Positions 56,964 to 64,000 of a DNA stretch of 64,000 nt are shown here, piece by piece. Source of the DNA: Mesodorylaimus sp. YZB2_4. Taxonomy: Eukaryota > Nematoda > Enoplea > Dorylaimida > Dorylaimidae. Below the pieces are notes generated by a model. That model saw only the letters and a program-made list of their open reading frames with translations, made no database searches and was not told the origin of the DNA. The stretch is taken from the NCBI GenBank assembly GCA_030248295.1, contig JASANH010000878.1, forward strand, positions 1 to 64,000. The letters run 5' to 3'. Position 1 is the stretch's first letter, and every line of letters starts with the position of its first letter. The translations under genes were made by a program, and so were the position numbers.

Positions 56964-57728
56964 ATGGATTCGTGTCTACCGAAATCTCTGTGCTTACTAT
57001 TGGCTTCTGGACGACTTTCCAAACAGTCAGTAGAATCTCGTCCCTCATTATTGATTCTACGTCATAGCGATCGTCCCGCTTTGCCTCCTCGATCAGCTGG
57101 AGCCGAACTATCTTTGACTCCGTCTGGTAAAGCCCGCGCTCGTCAACTAGGTACATGCCTCCATGCACTGCGTATCGAACCAGGGGCTGTGCTGATGACC
57201 AGCCCAATGACACGTACCACCCAAACCCTATTGAATATCTGCGCTGGGGCTAATTGGCACGATCGCACGGAATCGATCGAGGTCAGCGTCCGTGCGTTTG
57301 GTATTGGCAACATATTCGAGAAGAATTTTCAGTTCGACGATGTTATATCCAAATTCACGACATCTGGTGTTCACAAGTACGATATATGCCAAGCGTTTAA
57401 CGAAGTGTCCTGTGGTCGGATCGATGTCCCTGGAGTAAGGCCATGCGCTCAAGGGGCTTGTGCTCACCTACGCTTTATAACAGAATTATTGGAGCGACAG
57501 AAACAGAAATCAGCACCTAGCGGACTGTCCATTCTCCTAGCTCATGATCTAAATCTGGCTTACTTATTAGCTCACTATTTCGACATGAAGAATTTCACAT
57601 CTGAAACATGGCCTCCATTTTTAGATGGAATTCTGATACAGTTGAGTAATGGTGAAGATGAGAGAAGTGTGAGTTTAGTGTATGGCAATAAGGTGGTGGA
57701 TATTGACCTGACCAAGGAAGAAGTCTAA
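56964..57728 (+). CDS. Histidine phosphatase superfamily protein, intronless
   Basis: 254 residues from the ATG at 56964; GGTTTCAG just upstream is a likely spliced-leader acceptor. The catalytic motif reads L-R-H-S-D-R-P instead of the usual R-H-G. It is followed by L-T-P-S-G-K-A-R-A-R-Q-L-G, a T-S-P-M-T-R-T-x-Q-T block carrying the second phosphate-binding Arg, and the C-terminal A-H-D-L-N-L-A with the second His. The layout (proline-rich loop after the first motif, H-D near the C-terminus) resembles bacterial members of the family more than animal PGAM or acid phosphatases. No signal peptide is evident. AATAAA at 57840 is the likely polyadenylation signal. The substrate cannot be told. Confidence 0.8.
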   Translation: MDSCLPKSLCLLLASGRLSKQSVESRPSLLILRHSDRPALPPRSAGAELSLTPSGKARARQLGTCLHALRIEPGAVLMTSPMTRTTQTLLNICAGANWHDRTESIEVSVRAFGIGNIFEKNFQFDDVISKFTTSGVHKYDICQAFNEVSCGRIDVPGVRPCAQGACAHLRFITELLERQKQKSAPSGLSILLAHDLNLAYLLAHYFDMKNFTSETWPPFLDGILIQLSNGEDERSVSLVYGNKVVDIDLTKEEV

Positions 57729-57839
57729 CGGCAGCGCTGCTGGCAAGGCGGATAGGTCATAGATAAGATACAGTATATACTCGTTAAATTGTCACTTTCT
57801 CCTTGTATGGGTAGAACATGGTATGACAATCACTTTTAT

Positions 57840-57845
57840 AATAAA
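57840..57845 (+). terminator. Polyadenylation signal of the histidine phosphatase gene
   Basis: AATAAA, 112 bp after the stop codon, in an AT-rich context. Confidence 0.55.
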
Positions 57846-59138
57846 TGAGAAGAATGCATATTTCTAACTTGTGCTTCATTTAGCTATAGCTTATTTATAT
57901 GAAACTCAAAGTCGGTCCTGTTAGTCTTCCACATATGACACCCTGCATTGGCAGTCGCAACTTGCCACAACTCGTCTCGTTTCGTGCAGGTTCAGGTGGG
58001 CGTCAAGCGCACCCAAGTACGATTCAAAGCCTTTTTCACGAATAGACACGCGCACATAAGAGTTCTTGAATCGAAGCAGAATTAGAGTTATGAACGCGTG
58101 TAAGCCTAATTCCAACCCCTCATCGAGTATGAACTTCCGTTTATCAGCTGCCTTATACCTCAACGTAGGCGCTCGTCATGTATTATGCGTCAGTTTCTAG
58201 CTTCTTATATGTTCTTTGAAATATCAGTTCGTCTTTTCATAAAAATCCATCAAACACGCGATTTATTCACTAAAATACTGTAGGTGCATTATTTCTGTGC
58301 CGGTGCTGCAGAGGCTAAGGAAACTGCACGAAATGCCACAGATGCGTCAATACTCTCCTATCACATCCCAATACGAGCGCCTAAGCATGGGATGTTTTTC
58401 CTTCTTGGAACCAGGCTTCCTCTCATATTTCCTTTTTATCTCCTCCTTATCCCTGTCAAAATGTCATTTGTGACGCTCACTGACGAAGTGTTAGCGCCAA
58501 GGCTAGATTTGCCATCAGCCACGTGATTCTGAGAAACAATGCCGACCAGGTCATGAATCCGTTATATACCTTTTACTGCAGCGTCGTATCGAGTGCCCAA
58601 GCCCCTGGCGATTCCATTTTCTGAACTCTGAATGACGTAGAAGGTCTAATCTGAGAAATCGAAAACATTCATTGCATTGGCTCAAATATCACCAGCCTGC
58701 CAAGGACTAAATGCAGTTGGCTGCCTAGCTAGACATGTTTGACAAGATCTCTCGTGTATCCACATGAGTGTAATTCCCTATTCCATGCATTTTGGAAAAG
58801 TGTGGTAAAAAATCATTCCAGCCTGGACTTCTTACTCGGGAAACAAGGCTTGCGAGGCCCAGATATCATTAATGAATGCTGCCAAGACATCCGCAGGTAA
58901 TAATTATACGATGTGCACCAGGCCTTTGGCTGTCTTGACAACGGGGACTCTTATAAGTGCGCCTTCATCGTGTCGAATGCTGACCAGGTAGCCAAGGAGA
59001 GATGACGAGGATTTGCCTCATTAGCTTTCTCATCCTGGCTAACTAGGAAAGAGCATCAAGTCAGTCCCCATTTCAGCTTCAGAAAGGAATAGCGTTTGGG
59101 TTTCTTTGGTCGTAAACCTATTCACTGCTGGTGAGCAC
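57846..59138. other. Intergenic, nothing certain
   Basis: A minus-strand frame of 80 codons (57921-58163) ends in a Cys-x-Cys-x-Cys-like segment and could be the last exon of an unseen gene. No partner exon was found. The plus-strand acceptor-like CCATTTCAG near 59070 belongs to the next gene. Confidence 0.4.
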
Positions 59139-60272
59139 ATGGATGCGAACACTACAGGCAATATGGCAGCCTTGAGCAACATCACTTTCAACTACACAGA
59201 ATATTGCGCAGTGGCGAACGTGGTCGCTTCTCGAATCGAATTGAAAGTATTGTTCACTTTGGAATCTATTTTCGGGCTAATAGCCTTATTCCCGAATACG
59301 ATGACCCTAGTGCTGCTTTGGAGAATCAAAGTCTTTCATGCTAATCTTCGACTCATTTTAGCAAATTTGACTTGTAGTTTGTGGGCCATATCAGCTAGTA
59401 TGTCAGTCAAGGCCATCGTACGCTTGACCCAAGACCCATGCTCGTTTGTGATGCCTGTCAAATCGTGTTTTTGGCGTGATTTTTTCATTGTGATTCCGTT
59501 GCATAATGCCCTCATCTCATTGGTCATTTTGAACTTGGAGCGTCTCTACGCTACAGCACGTTACCGAAGTTACGATTACGCCAGCTCTGTTCCATTTTTG
59601 GGCATGTTCTTGATCGCCTGCGCCTGGGCCATTACGCTCGGACTGAATGTGCCGGGTTATTTTTCAGTGATGAAAGATCGTTGGGTACCGGTATGCGAAT
59701 TAGCCATAGCAGCAAGTCAGCAGGGCGTGGCGAGGGTTATCATAACCATGGTCACTTTCGAAGGTGTGGCAGCCGTGATCACTGTCTTTGTGTACGTGTA
59801 CAATCGATATATCCTGGGTCGCATGGCTATCAATCGGGCACGATACGACCTATCAGCCCGTTTTCAAGTGGGTCAAAACGAACAGCTGAACACAGCTTTG
59901 ATGCCTGGCATGATATTGCATATGATCTGTCATCTGCCAACTTATATTTTCTTAACTCTTATCTTTGTCCGCGGAGGGCAGTTAACATTGGACACAAAGA
60001 CCTGGTTGCTGCATCTAACTTATTTATGGAGACTTACATACGCTATGATCGATCCCATTTTGCTGCTTAGCTTAAATGCTAGTCTTCGGCAAGGGCTACA
60101 GAAAACGGCGGTGGGAAAGGTCCTGTTTTTGGCCATAGATCATTACCGGAAACGAAACCAGGCCAAAACTCAAGATGTCAGAGCCAAGTCAATAAATGTC
60201 ATGAATGCCCATTTCGATTACTTGCAGCAATCGTGGGCGGTGCAGAAGGCACCAACGAATAATGATAAATGA
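59139..60272 (+). CDS. Nematode serpentine chemoreceptor, Sra/Srab/Sre-like, intronless
   Basis: 377 residues from the ATG at 59139; CCATTTCAG about 65 bp upstream is a likely trans-splice acceptor. Three to four Asn-x-Ser/Thr sites precede the first helix. Seven hydrophobic segments follow. The TM2 entry is F-H-A-N-L-R-L-I-L, with a Cys before TM3 (D-P-C-S-F). The TM3 end is N-L-E-R-L-Y-A-T-A-R-Y, the signature of the nematode Sra superfamily in place of the rhodopsin D-R-Y. A long loop before TM6 and a basic cytoplasmic tail complete it. Ligand unknown; a sensory or peptide receptor role is inferred from the family. Lack of introns is unusual for this group and could reflect retroposition. 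Confidence 0.82.
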   Translation: MDANTTGNMAALSNITFNYTEYCAVANVVASRIELKVLFTLESIFGLIALFPNTMTLVLLWRIKVFHANLRLILANLTCSLWAISASMSVKAIVRLTQDPCSFVMPVKSCFWRDFFIVIPLHNALISLVILNLERLYATARYRSYDYASSVPFLGMFLIACAWAITLGLNVPGYFSVMKDRWVPVCELAIAASQQGVARVIITMVTFEGVAAVITVFVYVYNRYILGRMAINRARYDLSARFQVGQNEQLNTALMPGMILHMICHLPTYIFLTLIFVRGGQLTLDTKTWLLHLTYLWRLTYAMIDPILLLSLNASLRQGLQKTAVGKVLFLAIDHYRKRNQAKTQDVRAKSINVMNAHFDYLQQSWAVQKAPTNNDK

Positions 60273-62185
60273 CTTATTCGAAGCCAGGATAAAACATAAT
60301 TACGTGCTGGTCTCGCGCGATGCCATCACTTTTTTCGAATGAAAATCGGCTCTCTAGCTCACATGTCCTGAATAATTACCATATATCTGTCATCTACTAC
60401 ACGTTATCTGCCTGTTTGAATGTAAGTACCTGCACTAAATAGTATTGTATAATATATTACCTGCGCTAGGTGTAACTTGTAAACTACTAAAAATATAACT
60501 TGATGTAACCTGACCCAATGTACTGAAGGTGCGGTCACTGTCACAGTCACTGAATAACAAAAAAGCAAGCCTTGCTTAATGAAGCGTGACCGGCAGTTAG
60601 CATAATTAAATTTTTTATACGCGGTGCGTGACATGGATTGTTCAAGTAGGCCTTACCAAATATGATAGCAGGAATCGAGTGCAAGGGGCTTGTTATGGAG
60701 TGACATGAGCAAATGGATGAGCGTAGGGCGTCCGCATGGGGCTTCTCATTTGCACCGTAAGGAGATCTGAAACTGTGAATCAATTCGAGCTAGGTGGGAT
60801 AGCTGTGCTAATATTGAATATGAGACATGCTAGGTAGGTTTTTTGCACGTATTATCTTTTCCGTGCAAGAATTTCTGAGATAATCCAGCCAAAAGTGCAC
60901 AGGATATAGGTATGTATAGGATTCGTCAAGGTGCCGATGAGGATCCTGACGGTCCAGTATGGCTCATATGCTGGAATGGTAATCCGAGCGTGGGTTGTAG
61001 GCCTGCTCAAGTTTCTTGTTTTTATTTTTGTCTTGATGATCTAAAATAAAAGCCTTCATTTAAAATGCTGCACGTCTTTGGAAGTGGAATGCTTGAAAAT
61101 ACTGGGGATCGAATGCAGAAGAAAAGAAGACCGAAAAACTGCAGAGTCACCCACCTGATCTTTCGCCAGACTCCTTCATGTACTAGAGGAGTGCATCAGA
61201 AAATTCGGGGCCGAGATGACTCTACAGCATTGGTGCGTGATACCCAAATGAAAGCATGCAATGTGATTGACAGCTACACACTATACACCGACGAAGTGGT
61301 CAGATTGGTTACTCTAATTTCATTGATCATCAGTAAAATTCTTATGCCCCTATTAGCGGGCCATACCATGTCATGTACAAAAGTATTGGCGCGTACCCTG
61401 AGCGCCTTCTCGTCCTGTATTCACAAGAAAAAGGCATGCTAGTCACGCGTAAGCGGCGAATCTGTGTCATGATATGTTTTCAAGCGAATTCTGTTACCCT
61501 ACCCTACATACTCCTACATACAAGAACTAGCTTTGACACTGAAGTCGCGAGTATTGGTTACTACAGCCTGTACAAGATCCTCAGGGTGAGGCCGCAGAGA
61601 TCACCCATTCTGCCCTATCATTCAATCGATCATTACAATATTTTTTGCGCATAATGTGTCCCTTCACACTCGAGTGCGCATAAGCCTTTGGCGATGCGGT
61701 ATAACATGAACATAGAGATCGTGGATTGTCTTCCTGTTCAAAATGGCTTTAAAATGACAAGGGGACGAGGGGACAATTTTCTATGGTAGCAATTCCCCTT
61801 GCGTAGTCTGCGTTGCCTTTGACGTCAGTTCGATCTTCTGTTTTCTGCTTTCACATTTTCCTTTCCTCCCTAGTTCTCGTCAACGTCACGTAGAAATCAA
61901 GTTTTGGATCTGGCGGGGACAGTAAACTATTGATTTTGTATGCGCCTATACAGAGTGTTTGCAATGCGGCCCGGACTGGCTGCTTGAAGGCGGTAATCGT
62001 GGACGGGGCTTGCCATCTCGCCGGGCCTACAGTACGGTATTTATTGACTCTGAAACTGGACTGACACGCGGATAGCAGCACTGTAAATAAGCTGCGTTGT
62101 TGCCATCCAGTTTTTAGCAAGTGCTGTGCACCAAAGTATCTGCACTCTAGTGCCTGCTTCTTTCCGAGTTTATATTCCCCTCACG
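60273..62185. other. Intergenic, nothing recognised
   Basis: A plus-strand open frame of 125 codons (61065-61442) has no family likeness. The acceptor-like CCAGTTTTTAG at 62107-62117 belongs to the next gene. Confidence 0.4.
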
Positions 62186-63490
62186 ATGGATTCATTCGTG
62201 TACCCACCCGAAGTGCTAGCGTTGAACGAGACCACCCCACTGGGATCCAGTCTCTTACCATATTTCCAAATCGAGCCCGGATTCACGCATGTCAACCATG
62301 GATCGTACGGAGGAGCGCCCCGGGTCGTTGCACAAGCCCTGCGCCATTATCAGGACCGCATGGAACGATGTCCCGACGGGTGGTTTCGATACGAGAGCGA
62401 ACAACAGGTGGATCGAGTCATCGATGATTTGCGCGAATTCGTTCGAGTCAGCGATGGAACAACCGCAGGGCGAGGAGTCGGGGACTTAGTTTTGGTCAGA
62501 AATGTCACTTTCGCCATAAATAGTATATTTCGAAGCTGGCCGTGGAGACAAGGGGACAAGCTGTTGTTCTTGAGTGAGGCCTACGACATGGTCAAACTGG
62601 CTGCCAAGTTTCTGCACGATTCGTTGGGTGTGGAAGTGGTCGAAGTACCCATCAAATTCCCCATAGCTGAAAATGCCATCATCGATTTGGTGACCCAAGC
62701 ATTGACCACGCATGGATCGGCAGTCAAACTGGCCGTGTTCTCGCACATAACATCAGTACCAGCTGTTATCCTACCCGTACTGCGTCTGATCGACTTGTGC
62801 CGCAGTCGAAATGTGGCCTGCGTAATCGATGGCGCTCACGCATTTGGTCAACTCGACTTGGACATGACCGCATTGGACCCCGATTTCTACATTGCCAATG
62901 GCCATAAATGGTTGATGACTGCCAAGGGAGCAGCGTTTCTATACGCAAAGAAAAAATGGCGCAGCACCTTACATTCGGCCATTATTACTTTTGGTTATGG
63001 TGAGAGCGATGCCAGGAAAGAATTTTTATGGGAAGGCACTGCCGATTACAGCGCCTGGTTCACCATATCCACATCAATCAAATTCCGAAGTCTTCTAGGA
63101 GAAAAAAGAATCCGCGATTATTGCCGAAAATTGGCTTCAGACGCGGGCAAATTGATGGCACAAATTTGGGGCACCGAAGTGTTGATCAGTGACGAAAATC
63201 AATTAGGGTCCATGAATAACATCCGATTACCATTAGGGGAGCCCAAACCGGCTGATCCGGCCAAATTCGTTCGACTAGTTATCAAGGAATTGTACTCGCG
63301 TTACAAAACCTTTTTGGCTAATTTTTCCCAGGACGGAGTCTGGTACGCCAGAATATCAGCACAAGTCTACAATGATATCCATGATTACAGAATGGTAGCC
63401 AATGCTTTCCTGAAAGTGCGGGACCGAGTGAAGGCCGAGATGGGAATGGAAGAACAGAACATAAGTGACTATTGCGTGGTCGAAAAGTGA
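62186..63490 (+). CDS. PLP-dependent aminotransferase class V protein (isopenicillin-N epimerase / EgtE-like), intronless
   Basis: 434 residues from the ATG at 62186, with an acceptor motif TTTTTAG about 70 bp upstream. Blocks in order are F-T-H-V-N-H-G-S-Y-G near residue 35, typical of this subgroup; a T-F-A-I-N cofactor-phosphate block; D-G-A-H-A-F-G-Q, with the Asp that pairs with the PLP ring; and N-G-H-K-W-L, whose Lys should form the Schiff base. The C-terminal domain follows with a substrate-Arg candidate in A-R-I-S. Family members include cysteine desulfurase-like lyases, isopenicillin-N epimerases and the ergothioneine C-S lyase; the substrate cannot be assigned. The absence of introns contrasts with TTC39 and RPL19. 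It could be of horizontal or retroposed origin. Confidence 0.87.
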   Translation: MDSFVYPPEVLALNETTPLGSSLLPYFQIEPGFTHVNHGSYGGAPRVVAQALRHYQDRMERCPDGWFRYESEQQVDRVIDDLREFVRVSDGTTAGRGVGDLVLVRNVTFAINSIFRSWPWRQGDKLLFLSEAYDMVKLAAKFLHDSLGVEVVEVPIKFPIAENAIIDLVTQALTTHGSAVKLAVFSHITSVPAVILPVLRLIDLCRSRNVACVIDGAHAFGQLDLDMTALDPDFYIANGHKWLMTAKGAAFLYAKKKWRSTLHSAIITFGYGESDARKEFLWEGTADYSAWFTISTSIKFRSLLGEKRIRDYCRKLASDAGKLMAQIWGTEVLISDENQLGSMNNIRLPLGEPKPADPAKFVRLVIKELYSRYKTFLANFSQDGVWYARISAQVYNDIHDYRMVANAFLKVRDRVKAEMGMEEQNISDYCVVEK

Positions 63491-63821
63491 ACTCTCATGG
63501 GCCTTTTTAGAATACGCTTACAAAAGTCGTTTTACTCAAAAATACTATAAATCTTTTCAAGTAAATTTTTTGGCAGTTACTCGATGTAGTGGGGCTGTCT
63601 CACCGATTCTAGTGCATAGGCAACCAGCTAACGTGGCTTCTAGTATTTCTTATTCCTTCGCAAGGATAACGTGTAAATAATTAGCCAGAACTATTTTATC
63701 GAAGCTGATCTTATGCAAAAAAGCGAAACTTTTTTAGAAATTTTTGCCCAAGCAAAATCCACATTACCGTCGAGTCCTTAGCACAAAAAAGAGTTCGCTC
63801 ACATCATAGCAGGTACATAGG
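63491..63821. other. Downstream region of the PLP-enzyme gene
   Basis: AT-rich, without a recognisable gene. No perfect AATAAA was seen; AATACTATAAA near 63540 may serve. Confidence 0.35.
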
Positions 63822-64000
63822 GTCCGTACAAATACGACGTCGTACGCCAGGGGGAGGGGGTCGCCTAAAAAACGATCTTGTTCGACAGGAGAGAGGGGGG
63901 TCAAGCCAAATACGCTGTCATTTTGCAGTGGATATTCCAAGGTCATACTGCCGGTGTCGCATGTCAATCCACCCTCATGTCACTGTAACCAGGAGGGGCA
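63822..64000. mobile_element. TIR-C element, end running off the window
   Basis: It begins GGGTCCGTACAAATACGACG and continues with GTCGCCTAAAAAACGATCTT and GGATATTCCAAGGTCATACT, as in the right end of 45760-47195 read in reverse. The other end is outside the window. Confidence 0.75.

Overview
The window looks like nuclear DNA of a nematode. The evidence is: many short introns with GTAAG donors and TTTTCAG or TTTTTAG acceptors; splice-acceptor motifs just upstream of several start codons, as expected for spliced-leader addition; closely spaced same-strand genes; and an intronless serpentine receptor with the TM3 E-R-x-x-A-T signature of nematode Sra/Srab/Sre chemoreceptors. All organism and family statements are from reading alone; no database search was run.

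Layout. 1-8068 is a 291-bp satellite array of 28 copies, open at the left edge. On the minus strand each complete copy looks like a 234-nt phase-0 exon plus a 57-nt intron. 8.1-18.6 kb holds three near-identical genes for a small secreted six-cysteine peptide with a Lys-Arg processing site. Between them lie a membrane-anchored Glu/Thr/Lys-rich protein gene and, 78 bp downstream of it, a PP2C-like gene whose catalytic motifs are eroded. 20.4-32.0 kb is a same-strand minus series: RPL19, GPALPP1 (DUF3752) and a GCP5/6-like gamma-tubulin complex gene. Spacing and acceptor motifs suggest that at least the first two form an operon. A TTC39 gene of 12 exons (32.3-38.1 kb) diverges from RPL19 across about 390 bp. 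39-53 kb holds two single-pass membrane proteins of unknown function, a VWA membrane protein with a lysine-rich tail, a hAT transposase remnant and a cysteine-rich secreted protein. 57-63.5 kb holds three intronless plus-strand genes: a histidine phosphatase of bacterial appearance, the chemoreceptor, and a class-V aminotransferase-fold PLP enzyme.

Between the genes, much of the DNA is mobile-element debris: two tRNA-derived SINE families, at least five families of terminal-inverted-repeat elements (A to E below), and nested insertions that give relative ages. One TIR-B insertion is proved by an empty site elsewhere in the window. A tRNA-like gene at 14.74 kb resembles elongator tRNA-Met but carries a TAT anticodon.

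The best candidates for something new are the exon-like satellite, the triplicated secreted peptide with an unfamiliar cysteine spacing, and the PP2C-like probable pseudophosphatase in a putative operon.
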